Part shown: positions 54,595 through 62,915 of the stretch, in pieces | Layout: every line of letters starts with the position of its first letter | Position numbering within the stretch: the first letter of the stretch is position 1 | Source: Clostridiales bacterium | GTDB lineage: Bacteria > Bacillota > Clostridia > Oscillospirales > CAG-272 | DNA: 64,000 nt | Reading direction: 5' to 3' | Assembly (NCBI GenBank): GCA_022791195.1 | Contig: JAAVYP010000055.1 | Coordinates: 22,039-86,038 of the forward strand | Translations under genes and position numbers: made by a program | Notes under the pieces: generated by a model | The model's database searches: none | Told to the model about the DNA's origin: nothing | Seen by the model: the letters and a program-made list of their open reading frames with translations, nothing else

Positions 54595-55122
54595 ATGAAA
54601 AAAAGCTTGTTGATTCTATTGACGGCAGCGGCGCTGTTTCTTGCCGCCTGCTCTTCATCTGCTGAAAAGAAAGATATTCTGCAATATCAGCGCATGCCCA
54701 TGACCATTGAAGCAGCGCTTTCAAACGAAAACGGCGAGGCGCGCATCACCATTTGCATGACCGATTCGGAAAATGTCGCCGTCACCTATGCAGAACCCTC
54801 TGCCATGACAGGCGTTTCCTATGAATTGCAGCAAAACGAACCTTACCTTTGCTTTGGCGAAACACGCATTCCCATCACAGAAGGCGAAGCCTGTCTTGGC
54901 AGTCTGGCGCTCGCCCGTTTTTTTCTGTTGGATTACACCATGCTGACCTCTTCGGCGCCTGATCAATTTGAGGGCAGCAGCGTCACCAAACAGCTCTATG
55001 AAAGCAAACAGGTGCGGGCCGTGGTTCTCCTTGACGAAAACGGTCTGCCCATCCAAATCACCGGTGAAGCAAACGGCTTTGAGGCCGTTTTATCAGATAT
55101 ACAAATCACTTACCCATCCTAA
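54595..55122 (+). CDS. Small lipoprotein of unknown function
   Basis: This 175-residue protein has a lipoprotein signal MKKSLLILLTAAALFLAACSSS with lipobox LAAC (Cys about residue 19). The mature part is a mixed alpha/beta sequence with LGSLALARFFLLDYTMLTSS and a C-terminal LDENGLPIQITGEANGFEAVLSDIQITYP, which recalls lipoproteins of the LolA/sigma-factor-regulator sort, but I do not recognise the family. The ATG at 54595 has GGGAGG seven bases upstream; the frame to 54571 lacks support. Expression probably starts at the site D promoter. alr follows by 71 bases in the same direction. Confidence 0.75.
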   Translation: MKKSLLILLTAAALFLAACSSSAEKKDILQYQRMPMTIEAALSNENGEARITICMTDSENVAVTYAEPSAMTGVSYELQQNEPYLCFGETRIPITEGEACLGSLALARFFLLDYTMLTSSAPDQFEGSSVTKQLYESKQVRAVVLLDENGLPIQITGEANGFEAVLSDIQITYPS

Positions 55123-55193
55123 GCGGAGGGCGGCAGCGCGGCCTGCCCCACCGCTTCGTACTTGATTTTAATCAGTACCGAAAGGCATCTTTT

Positions 55194-56291
55194 ATGTACC
55201 ACGTAACAAAGGCGATTATCGACACGGCAGCTATCAAACAAAATTATATTACCATTCAAAACTATATACAAAAGAATCAGTCAAACGCCGCCATTATCTG
55301 CGTGCTAAAGGCAGACGGATACGGACACGGCGCGCTGACCTGCGCTAACATCTATTACGGATTAGGTGCCAGGCATTTTGCTGTATCCAATTTAGACGAA
55401 GCTTTAGCGATCCGCGATGCCGTGCCCGATGCCATGCTCTTGATTTTAGGCTACACGGATCCCAAGCACGCCGAGATTCTGCGGCAGAACCACATCACCC
55501 AAACGGTCTTTTCGCTTGCGTATGCCGAGGCCCTGTCGGCCAACCTGAAAGGGACGCTTTCCGTCCATCTGAAAGTGGATACCGGTATGAACCGCTTGGG
55601 GTTCCGCGCGGACGAAAGCGGCAGCAAGGAAGCAATTCAGGCAGCCCGTCTGCCCCATCTTTGTGCCGACGGTCTCTACACACATTTTGCCAGAGCCGAC
55701 GAAACAGACCCGACGGCCACCGAAAAACAATTTGCCCGCTTTTGTTCTTTTGACAGCCAGCTTCGGCAAGCCGGTGTCAACGTGCAGATGCGGCATGTAT
55801 GCAACTCAGCCGCGGCCATCCAATACCCGAACATGCATTTAGACGCGGTTCGCTGCGGCATTATTTTATACGGACTGAAGCCAAGCGCCGTTGTGCCTGA
55901 CATCGGCCTTGTTCCCGTGATGTCCTTGAAAACAAAAATTGTGCATATGCATACCATAGCAGCCGGCGAAGCCGTGAGCTATGGCGGCGAATACACCCCC
56001 GCCGATACCAAAACCATCGCCACGCTGCCCATCGGCTATGACGACGGACTCATTCGCGCATACGCGAAGGACTGCGGCGTGTATGTACATGGTAAATTTG
56101 CAAAAATTTTGGGCAGAATATGCATGGATCAATGCATGATCGATGTCACCGGCATCGACTGCCAAATCGGTGACGAGGTTTGCATTTTCGGCGAAGAGCA
56201 AAGCGCCGACGTCTTTGCGGCCGCCGCACAGACAATCAATTATGAAGTAACCTGCATCGTGGGAAAGCGAGTACCCAGAGAGACGAGGTGA
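55194..56291 (+). CDS. alr: Alanine racemase
   Basis: This 365-residue PLP enzyme makes D-alanine for cell wall synthesis. The PLP Lys39 lies in CVLKADGYGHGA (36-47), with HLKVDTGMNRLGF, YTHFARADE, and the second catalytic Tyr region EAVSYGGEYTP and PIGYDDGLIRAY. Length is normal. It ends in TGA, and the next gene (YihY-like) continues in the same frame directly after that stop. Confidence 0.97.
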   Translation: MYHVTKAIIDTAAIKQNYITIQNYIQKNQSNAAIICVLKADGYGHGALTCANIYYGLGARHFAVSNLDEALAIRDAVPDAMLLILGYTDPKHAEILRQNHITQTVFSLAYAEALSANLKGTLSVHLKVDTGMNRLGFRADESGSKEAIQAARLPHLCADGLYTHFARADETDPTATEKQFARFCSFDSQLRQAGVNVQMRHVCNSAAAIQYPNMHLDAVRCGIILYGLKPSAVVPDIGLVPVMSLKTKIVHMHTIAAGEAVSYGGEYTPADTKTIATLPIGYDDGLIRAYAKDCGVYVHGKFAKILGRICMDQCMIDVTGIDCQIGDEVCIFGEEQSADVFAAAAQTINYEVTCIVGKRVPRETR

Positions 56292-56297
56292 GAGACA

Positions 56298-57122
56298 ATC
56301 AAACGAATTGAAAAGATTCTCATTTTTTTCAAAAAATGTGCAGACGACGCGGTCGGCGCTTATGCCGCCTACGCCGCTTTCTTTGTTATTGTCTCCTTTT
56401 TCCCATTCTTAATGCTGCTGCTTACGCTGATTCAGTTTCTGCCCTTTTCAGCGGCGGATATATCCAATTATGTGAATATTCTGATGCCCGAATCAGTAAC
56501 CACCATGATCAAACCCATGATTGACGAGGTGTTCAACACAAGCCGCGGGCTCATTTCCGTCACCGCGATTGCGGCTGTATGGTCGGCCTCCAAGGCGGTT
56601 TATTCGCTGATCTGCGGGCTAAATCAGGTTTACAACGTGCGCGAGACAAGAAACCTTGTGGAAGTACGGGCTATGTCTATTTTTTATACGATTGTATTCA
56701 TTCTTGTCATCGCCGGCAGCATGATTTTAATTATTTTCGGCAACAACCTTTTTGTGTGGCTGGAACAATATATGCCTTGGGTCATGTATTTATCAAGCTT
56801 TCGCTATGTGATTGGCTTGTTGGTATTTATTTTGTTCTTTCTCACCATTTTTAAGGCGCTGCCTAACCGAAAATCCACTTTTTCAAACGAGCTGCCCGGT
56901 GCGGTAATCGCCGCCTTCGGGTGGGTGGCGTTCAGCGCTATCTATTCCTATTATATCAACCATTTCAGCAATTTTTCGCTGATTTACGGCTCGATTACAG
57001 CCGTTGTATTCATTATGCTTTGGTTGTACTTCTGCATGTATATCACTCTGTTGGCGGCTGAAATCAACGCTCTTCGTGCAAAAGAAACCATTTCATATAA
57101 TATCTGGAAAATTGGTAAGTAA
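56298..57122 (+). CDS. YihY/BrkB-family inner membrane protein, non-standard start
   Basis: Read from the codon ATC at 56298 this is 274 residues with about six membrane helices (AYAAYAAFFVIVSFFPFLMLLLTLIQFLP first) and the family signature YAAFF...SFFPF. The motif RNLVEVRAMSIFYTIVFILVIAGS and the C-terminal GSITAVVFIMLWLYFCMYITLLAAEINA are typical of YihY. No ATG, GTG or TTG occurs in frame between the alr stop and the ATG at 56412, which lies inside the first helix. GAGGTG (56285-56290) lies seven bases before ATC, so a rare ATC start, or readthrough of the alr TGA, is possible. Function of the family is not settled. Confidence 0.75.
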   Translation: MKRIEKILIFFKKCADDAVGAYAAYAAFFVIVSFFPFLMLLLTLIQFLPFSAADISNYVNILMPESVTTMIKPMIDEVFNTSRGLISVTAIAAVWSASKAVYSLICGLNQVYNVRETRNLVEVRAMSIFYTIVFILVIAGSMILIIFGNNLFVWLEQYMPWVMYLSSFRYVIGLLVFILFFLTIFKALPNRKSTFSNELPGAVIAAFGWVAFSAIYSYYINHFSNFSLIYGSITAVVFIMLWLYFCMYITLLAAEINALRAKETISYNIWKIGK

Positions 57123-57478
57123 TTGTTTATTTGATCATTTTTTGGAGTTTATACGGCTGATAATTAATGTGAATACCTTTTTCAAATTCGACAAATTCCG
57201 TACTATGTATCATGTTTTTATCCTGATTGTTTTATATTGTTATTGATTACAAATTGTACAGTTTCCTATATTTGGCTTTATTAACAATTATAGGGAATTT
57301 AGCTGACAAACAATGCGTGGATTTCAATAAACAGCAATCTACCTATGACCATTATGCAAAATGCAAAAAGATCCCTATCTACACCTCATTTTGGAAATAG
57401 TACCTATTAATGGCAATCAAAAAGAGTAGGCTTCAAATCAGAAGTCTACTCTTTTACCCTTGTCAGCTAAAAATGACT
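57123..57478. other. Intergenic region without gene
   Basis: This AT-rich stretch has no reading frame with a ribosome site. Only the terminator at 57420-57455 is recognisable in it. Confidence 0.6.
57420..57455. terminator. Bidirectional terminator between the YihY and AbrB-like genes
   Basis: Stem AAAAGAGTAGGCTTC (57420-57434) with GAAGTCTACTCTTTT (57441-57455), one mismatch, 6-base loop, with A/T ends that provide T tracts on either strand. Confidence 0.8.
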
Positions 57479-57742
57479 TTATTCATCTTTTATCTTCTCA
57501 AGCGGCGGCATTACGTCAAGTTTCCGCAAACATTTTCCGCAAAAAGGTGTATTATTATAAATTGACACATCCTTGTCTGAACCGCAAACGGTACATACCG
57601 GTTTGTAGGATCGAAGCACAAGGCTGTTTTCTGCGCCTTCATGCAGCGCAAGATAAGTTTCTTTATACAAATGATAAGTTTCTCGTATATCTTCAGGTAA
57701 ATAAACGCGTCCGAACTTATCAATCCACAAAATTCGCAACAT
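57479..57742 (-). CDS. AbrB-like DNA-binding protein with C-terminal zinc ribbon
   Basis: This 87-residue protein begins with a swapped-hairpin AbrB/SpoVT/MazE domain (IDKFGRVYLPEDIRETYHL at 7-25, to about 47) followed by a four-cysteine knuckle: Cys50, Cys53, Cys68 and Cys71 in CTVCG and FCGKC. It is likely a dimeric transcriptional regulator that binds zinc. It is divergent from two tandem XRE regulators and shares their upstream region. A GGG stretch ten bases before the ATG is the only ribosome site seen. Confidence 0.75.
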   Translation of the reverse strand: MLRILWIDKFGRVYLPEDIRETYHLYKETYLALHEGAENSLVLRSYKPVCTVCGSDKDVSIYNNTPFCGKCLRKLDVMPPLEKIKDE

Positions 57743-57776
57743 TATTATTGAACCCTGCCATCTAAAAATTTATTTT

Positions 57777-57797
57777 TGTCTCACTTTTACAACCGAC
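57777..57797. promoter_or_regulatory. Shared 21-base motif, copy 1
   Basis: The motif starts TTGTCTCACTTTTAC and ends ACCGA. It lies between the divergent AbrB-like and first XRE genes, 85 bases before the latter. It agrees with copy 2 (58166-58186) at 18 of 21 positions. Confidence 0.5.
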
Positions 57798-57882
57798 TGC
57801 GGCAAAAAAATAATTAATATATTATATAGAGTCGGTGCTAATTATGAGCCAAATCAATCAAAAAAACAAGAGGTATGAAAAA

Positions 57883-58164
57883 ATGGAAAAGAAAAAACAC
57901 AACACGGCCAGAATCCGCAATAAAGACGGAAGCAAAAACTTAATCAGCGAGCGTCTGCTTGCACTGCGCACAAAACACAGATTATCACAACGCGCCCTGG
58001 CAGCCAAGCTGCAAACCTGCGGCTATGATATCGACTATAACGTAATTTGTCGTATCGAGAACAATGAGCGCTTTGTCACAGACTTTGAAATAAAGGCTTT
58101 GTGCAGTTTTTTCAAGGTCTCTTACCAATATTTAATTGATGGAAATGATGAAAGTCAAGAATAA
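57883..58164 (+). CDS. XRE-type HTH regulator 1
   Basis: This 93-residue protein has one helix-turn-helix domain (about residues 20-85: LRTKHRLSQRALAAKLQTCGYDI then ICRIENNERFVTDFEIKALCSFFKVSYQYLI). The ATG at 57883 has AGAGGT eight bases upstream; the open frame to 57835 (GTG) lacks a ribosome site. It is a paralog of the next gene, with the shared order KNLI, SQR, LQ, G-D, IE, R, TD-EI, VSY. It is likely a transcriptional repressor; the target is unknown. Confidence 0.82.
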   Translation: MEKKKHNTARIRNKDGSKNLISERLLALRTKHRLSQRALAAKLQTCGYDIDYNVICRIENNERFVTDFEIKALCSFFKVSYQYLIDGNDESQE

Positions 58165-58165
58165 C

Positions 58166-58186
58166 TTGTCTCACTTCTATCACCGA
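58166..58186. promoter_or_regulatory. Shared 21-base motif, copy 2
   Basis: Starts TTGTCTCACTTCTAT and ends ACCGA; directly after the stop codon of XRE 1 and 75 bases before XRE 2. Probably an operator for one or both XRE proteins. Confidence 0.5.
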
Positions 58187-58261
58187 TTATACCATAGACG
58201 CATGATAAAATCAAGTAAAAATTGCAAAAAATGACACAAAATTCCGAAAGAGGTACAAAAA

Positions 58262-58504
58262 ATGTCAAATTCAACAACAAAAATAGGCACCAAAAATCTA
58301 ATTGGCTTTAACATTCGCAACATTCGTTTAAAAATGGACATGTCCCAGCGAGATTTTGCCGAATTCTTACAATGCCACGGATTGGATATGAGCAAGAGCA
58401 CGATCACTCATATTGAAACAAAAAAGCGTCGGATCACCGACTACGAAATACGTGAGTTCTGCAGGATTCTTCAAGTTTCCTATGACACTTTGTTTGATAT
58501 TTAA
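58262..58504 (+). CDS. XRE-type HTH regulator 2
   Basis: This 80-residue protein is a single HTH domain (NIRNIRLKMDMSQRDFAEFL at 18-37, then ITHIETKKRRITDYEIREFCRILQVSYDTLF). It is a paralog of regulator 1 (57883) and has the same kind of ribosome site, AGAGGTAC before AAAAAATG. The upstream 21-base motif is also duplicated, so gene and control region may have been duplicated together. Confidence 0.82.
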   Translation: MSNSTTKIGTKNLIGFNIRNIRLKMDMSQRDFAEFLQCHGLDMSKSTITHIETKKRRITDYEIREFCRILQVSYDTLFDI

Positions 58505-58560
58505 GCGTTCGTTTCAAAAACGGCCGCCCGTGTATGTATAGTGACTCACACAAAGCGCAT

Positions 58561-58599
58561 ATAATGGAACAAGTTCTTTATCAGAACTTGTTCCATTAT
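58561..58599. repeat. 16-bp perfect inverted repeat upstream of tspO
   Basis: ATAATGGAACAAGTTC (58561-58576) is exactly complementary to 58584-58599, with a 7-base loop. It lies 21 bases before the tspO ATG. There is no following T tract, so it is either a terminator without tail for the XRE gene, an mRNA stabiliser, or an operator. Confidence 0.7.
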
Positions 58600-58620
58600 T
58601 GCTGCATACAGGTGAATTTT

Positions 58621-59091
58621 ATGAAACAGAGAAAATATACGCCCTATCTTGTCTCTCTGGCCATTGCTCTTGGCGCAGGGACTCTTTCGGGCTGGCTTAT
58701 CAAGGATCATCTATGGATGTACCAAGACCTGCAAAAGCCGCCTTTAGCGCCGCCCTCACGGCTGTTTGGCGTTGTTTGGCCGATTCTTTATATCCTGATG
58801 GGTATCAGCGCCGCCATGATCTATACAGCCGACAAAAACAAGGGCGAAAACGCGCTGACGGTTTATGGCACACAGCTCTTCTTTAACTTCTTCTGGGGGA
58901 TTCTGTTTTTTAATCTGAATGCCTATCTATTCTCGTTTATTTGGCTGGTGCTTCTCATTTGGCTGGTGGCCTATATGCTCACCGAGTTTTACAAAATCAA
59001 GCCGCTGGCCGCCTATCTGCAAATCCCCTACTTTCTCTGGCTTCTTTTCGCCGGTTATTTGAATCTTTCTGTCTACTTGCTGAACCGTTAG
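58621..59091 (+). CDS. tspO: TspO/MBR family protein
   Basis: This 156-residue membrane protein has five helices and the family signature KPPLAPPSRLFGVVWPILYILMGISAAMIY (about 42-71), and NFFWGILFFNLNAYLFSFIWL, AAYLQIPYFLWLLFAGYLN. TspO proteins bind porphyrins and take part in stress or photo-oxidative control. The ATG at 58621 has AGGTGA about five bases upstream; the frame to 58534 would run through the inverted repeat and is rejected. Confidence 0.92.
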   Translation: MKQRKYTPYLVSLAIALGAGTLSGWLIKDHLWMYQDLQKPPLAPPSRLFGVVWPILYILMGISAAMIYTADKNKGENALTVYGTQLFFNFFWGILFFNLNAYLFSFIWLVLLIWLVAYMLTEFYKIKPLAAYLQIPYFLWLLFAGYLNLSVYLLNR

Positions 59092-59126
59092 TTAAGCAAA
59101 ACTCTCTCTAATCAAGGCAAATAAGC

Positions 59127-59174
59127 AAAAAAGCCCCTGCGGCCGTGCATATACGCACAGCGCGGGGACTTTTT
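59127..59174. terminator. Bidirectional terminator between tspO and secF
   Basis: AAAAGCCCCTGCG...CGTGC pairs with GCAC...CGCGGGGACTTTT around ATATAC, with A and T tracts outside on both sides. Confidence 0.75.
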
Positions 59175-59213
59175 CATTTCATCAAGATACCATCCATCCG
59201 AGACGGAAATGGC

Positions 59214-60122
59214 TTATTTTTTCTCGAATGCTTTTTTGCCTTTAAGCAGAATCCAAAGATTTGAGGACAGGCAAACAGAGGAATACAGACCTGCCACAAC
59301 GCCCACGATAATAGGCAGCGAGAACGCTTTGATCGAAGAAGGACCTAAGATAAAGATCATGCCAATCGTAAAGAGGGTTGTCAGGGTTGTATTCAGCGAA
59401 CGGGTGAAGGTTTTGTTCACGCCGTCGTTGGCGTTTTCAGCAAAGGTCTTTTTGCTGTACAGCCGGTTGTTCTCACGCACGCGGTCAAACACGATAATCG
59501 TCGCGTTGATCGAATAACCCAGAATGGTGAGTATCGCCGCAATCATATTAGAATCCATAGGAATCTGCAGAATGGTATAAGCTGTCAGCATAATCAGTAC
59601 ATCGTGCGCCAGGCTGGCAACAGCCGCAATACCGCTGCGCCAGTCAAACCGGATGGTGATATACACTAACATGAGAATCACCGCGATTACCACGCCGATA
59701 ATGGCCTTTTCCTTTAAGTCCTTGCTGACATTACCCGATATATTCTCATACTGATATTCGCTTTCATCGATATAATATACCTCGGCCACTGCTTCTTTCA
59801 TGCGAAGCTGGGTTTCGGTTGAAAGCTCGCTGGTTTTTACCGTGATCGAACCCTCTTCTGAATTAGCCGATACTTTCGCGCCCGAAACGCCGTTCGCCTC
59901 GTACAGATCCTTCAGTTCTTGTTCAATGCTGTCTGTCACGGCGATTTTTTCGTCCTGATTTTCTTTATTGCGCAGCACATACGTGGCGGAGGTACCGCCG
60001 GTAAAATCCTGTCCCAGGTTAAAACCCTGCACAAAGAACGAGATAATGCCTGCTGCAATCAAGACAAGAGGAATGATAAACAGAATCACTCTTTTGCCGA
60101 CAAAATCAAATTGCTTTTTCAT
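59214..60122 (-). CDS. secF: Protein translocase subunit SecF
   Basis: This 302-residue RND-type subunit uses the proton-motive force to help SecYEG export proteins. Six helices are seen; DFTGGTSATYVL near the N-terminus, and LTILGYSINATIIVFDRVREN with the conserved charged residues are typical. It overlaps secD by four bases. Confidence 0.96.
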   Translation of the reverse strand: MKKQFDFVGKRVILFIIPLVLIAAGIISFFVQGFNLGQDFTGGTSATYVLRNKENQDEKIAVTDSIEQELKDLYEANGVSGAKVSANSEEGSITVKTSELSTETQLRMKEAVAEVYYIDESEYQYENISGNVSKDLKEKAIIGVVIAVILMLVYITIRFDWRSGIAAVASLAHDVLIMLTAYTILQIPMDSNMIAAILTILGYSINATIIVFDRVRENNRLYSKKTFAENANDGVNKTFTRSLNTTLTTLFTIGMIFILGPSSIKAFSLPIIVGVVAGLYSSVCLSSNLWILLKGKKAFEKK

Positions 60123-61405
60123 TGATCCTTACCCTCCTTTACGCCAAACATTTTAGGCTTATTGGCGCCCATACGCACCGCGCGCTCCAAGAAAAACTTG
60201 GTGACAAATACAGCCGTTAAGAAGGAAAGAATCACGCCGATCAACAGCGTCAGCGCAAAGCCCTTGACACTGCCCGTGCCAAAATAATACAGGACAACCG
60301 CTGCGATGAGGGTGGTTACATTCGAGTCAATAATCGCACCCAAAGCATTGTGGAAACCGCCCTTGACGGCGCCGGCTGCGGTTTTTCCTTTGCGAATTTC
60401 ATCTTTAATTCTTTCAAAAATAACAACGTTCGCGTCAACCGCCATACCAACGGCCAGCACAATACCGGCAATACCGGCTAACGACAGATTGACGTTAAAT
60501 ACTAAGATAGCAAGTCCGGTAAGGCCCATATAAGCACAAAGAGCCAGAACAGCCATCAAGCCGGGAATCCGGTACAAAACAATCATAAACAGCATGACCA
60601 GCACAATGCCGATAAGGCCGGCCCACAGACATTTTTCTAATGCATCAAAACCAAGCGTTGCTGCAATAACACTGCTTGATTCCACGTTTAAGCCAAAGGG
60701 CAGAGCACCCGCATTAATGACGCCGGCATAATATTCAGCATCCTCTTTGGTAAACTGGCCGGTGATGACCACATTTTCAGTCATCAGCTTTTCCGACACG
60801 CTGGGGCTTTGCACAGTGGTTTTATCCAGCTTGATCGCAAGAATGTTGTTGCCGCTGGCATATCCGGCAATCTTCTCGGTTGCCTCGGCAAACTTGTTCA
60901 CCGAGTCGCTGTTCAGCGTCAGCGAAACATACCAGGAATCATAGCCGCTGTTGGTGGGGTCGCCATAAGCGGCCGAAGCATTTTTAATATCGCTGCCGGT
61001 CAGCATAACATTGTTTTCGTAGTCCTCAAAAGTGAGTTCAGCTGTAGCGCCCATTTGATCAATCGCGTCCTGCTCAACCGATACGCCGGGAATTTCCACA
61101 ATGATCTGGTTCTCGATATTCGAGCTGGAGGTGCTGTAAACATTCGCCTCTGAATACCCGAGGTTATCAAGACGAACCCGCAGACGCGCGATGGCGCTGT
61201 TCAACTCGTCACTTGTGGGATCATAGTTGTCAGAAGGCGAATAAATGATGCTTGTTCCGCCTGCAATGTCCAGTCCTTTGGTCACGCCGCCCTCATCAAA
61301 GCAGCCGTCAAAATCACCAAGGCCAAAGGCGGCCACATAGATGACGAATGCAATGATCACAATGGCGAGAACAAAGGCAATGATGTTTTGTCCTTTTGTT
61401 TTCAT
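60119..61405 (-). CDS. secD: Protein translocase subunit SecD
   Basis: This 428-residue subunit partners SecF. It has an N-terminal helix, TKGLDIAGGTSI, a shortened periplasmic-equivalent domain with GVSVEQDAIDQMGATAELTFED, and helices with LAVGMAVDANVVIFERIKDEIRKG. It is shorter than the Escherichia coli form, as usual in Clostridia. It follows purB by 61 bases. Confidence 0.96.
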   Translation of the reverse strand: MKTKGQNIIAFVLAIVIIAFVIYVAAFGLGDFDGCFDEGGVTKGLDIAGGTSIIYSPSDNYDPTSDELNSAIARLRVRLDNLGYSEANVYSTSSSNIENQIIVEIPGVSVEQDAIDQMGATAELTFEDYENNVMLTGSDIKNASAAYGDPTNSGYDSWYVSLTLNSDSVNKFAEATEKIAGYASGNNILAIKLDKTTVQSPSVSEKLMTENVVITGQFTKEDAEYYAGVINAGALPFGLNVESSSVIAATLGFDALEKCLWAGLIGIVLVMLFMIVLYRIPGLMAVLALCAYMGLTGLAILVFNVNLSLAGIAGIVLAVGMAVDANVVIFERIKDEIRKGKTAAGAVKGGFHNALGAIIDSNVTTLIAAVVLYYFGTGSVKGFALTLLIGVILSFLTAVFVTKFFLERAVRMGANKPKMFGVKEGKDQ

Positions 61406-61466
61406 CTTATGTTTGATCCTTTCTTATAGAGACACGGTGCACAAGTGCGGCCTCTTTCATTACTTT

Positions 61467-62900
61467 TTATACCTTAATGGCGGCATTGTCAGCCATTTCG
61501 TCTTTATATTTGTCGAGCATCGGCTGAATGACTTGTCCAACAAATTCTTCCACCTGGGCGGCGCTGCGGCCGGTATAGGCGGCGGGGTCCAAATGCGCCT
61601 TGACTTCGTCCTCTGTCAAGCCGAAGGCCGGATCGGCGCAAATCAGCTCAATTAAATTATTATCAAGCCCCTCTTGTTTGACACGCTTGCCGGCCGTCAT
61701 GGCATGGACGCGAATGCGCTCATGCAGCTGCTGGCGGTCTCCGCCCCGTTTGACGGCGTCCATCAATATATTTTCACTGGCCATAAACGGCAGCTCGGCC
61801 ATGACTCTGCGTTCAATGATTTTCGGATACACCACAAGGCCGCTTGTTACATTGGTATAAATATTCAAAATCGAATCGACGGCCAAAAAAGCCTCGGCCA
61901 TGGAAATGCGTTTATTCGCCGAATCGTCCAGCGTGCGTTCAAACCACTGGGTACCGGCGGTGATAGCTGGGTTCACCGAATCGGCAATGACATAGCGGGC
62001 CAGCGCCGACATCCGCTCGCACCGCATGGGATTGCGCTTATACGGCATCGCGCTGGAGCCAATCTGGTTTTTCTCAAACGGCTCTTCCATCTCTTTAAAC
62101 GACTGCAAAAGCCGCATATCATTTGAAAATTTATAAGCGCTTTGTGCAATGCCCGACAGCACGTTCATCACGCGGGAATCGAATTTGCGGGAATAGGTTT
62201 GTCCCGAAACCGGCACACATTTTGTAAAGCCCATCAGCTCTGCAATATAAGCTTCTGCCTTTTTGCACTTGTCTTCATCCCCGTTAAACAGCTCTAAGAA
62301 CGAAGCCTGGGTACCGGTGGTTCCCTTCGAGCCGAGCAGACAAAGGCTGTCCAGCACATAATCCAAATCGTCTAAATCCAGGGTCAGCTCATACGCCCAA
62401 AGCGAAGCTCTTTTGCCGACGGTTGTCAGCTGGGCCGGCTGCAGATGGGTATACGCCAGCGCCGGCTGCGCCTTATGCTCGAGCGCAAATTCAGAAAGGT
62501 TCGCCAAAACGCGAAGCAGTTTGCCGCGAATCAGCTTGAGTCCCTCTTTCATAATAATCATGTCGGTATTATCCCCCACATAGCAGGAGGTTGCACCCAA
62601 ATGGATAATTCCGGCCGCGTCGGGGCACTTATCGGCATAGGCGTGGATATGCGCCATGACGTCATGTCTGAATTTTAGTTCATAGGCGTCGGCCGCCTCG
62701 TAGTCAATATCCTCTACCGCGGCCTCAAGCTGTGCAATCTGCTCATCCGTAATGGCCACGCCGTATTTTTGCTCTGCTTTGGCGAGCGCCACCCACAACC
62801 GGCGAAAAGTGGTGAATTTCATATCAGACGAAAACAAATACTGCATTTCGTCGGACGCATACCGGCTGCTAAAAGCGCTCTCGTATCTATTTTTACTCAT
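61467..62900 (-). CDS. purB: Adenylosuccinate lyase
   Basis: This 477-residue enzyme cuts SAICAR and adenylosuccinate in purine synthesis. The fumarase/ASL signature GSSAMPYKRNPMRCE is present, with HLGATSCYVGDNTD, the catalytic His in THLQPAQLTTVGKR, and QQLHERIR. It starts 15 bases after the aminotransferase stop and is probably cotranscribed with it. Confidence 0.97.
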   Translation of the reverse strand: MSKNRYESAFSSRYASDEMQYLFSSDMKFTTFRRLWVALAKAEQKYGVAITDEQIAQLEAAVEDIDYEAADAYELKFRHDVMAHIHAYADKCPDAAGIIHLGATSCYVGDNTDMIIMKEGLKLIRGKLLRVLANLSEFALEHKAQPALAYTHLQPAQLTTVGKRASLWAYELTLDLDDLDYVLDSLCLLGSKGTTGTQASFLELFNGDEDKCKKAEAYIAELMGFTKCVPVSGQTYSRKFDSRVMNVLSGIAQSAYKFSNDMRLLQSFKEMEEPFEKNQIGSSAMPYKRNPMRCERMSALARYVIADSVNPAITAGTQWFERTLDDSANKRISMAEAFLAVDSILNIYTNVTSGLVVYPKIIERRVMAELPFMASENILMDAVKRGGDRQQLHERIRVHAMTAGKRVKQEGLDNNLIELICADPAFGLTEDEVKAHLDPAAYTGRSAAQVEEFVGQVIQPMLDKYKDEMADNAAIKV

Positions 62901-62915
62901 TGATTTTGCCTTTCT

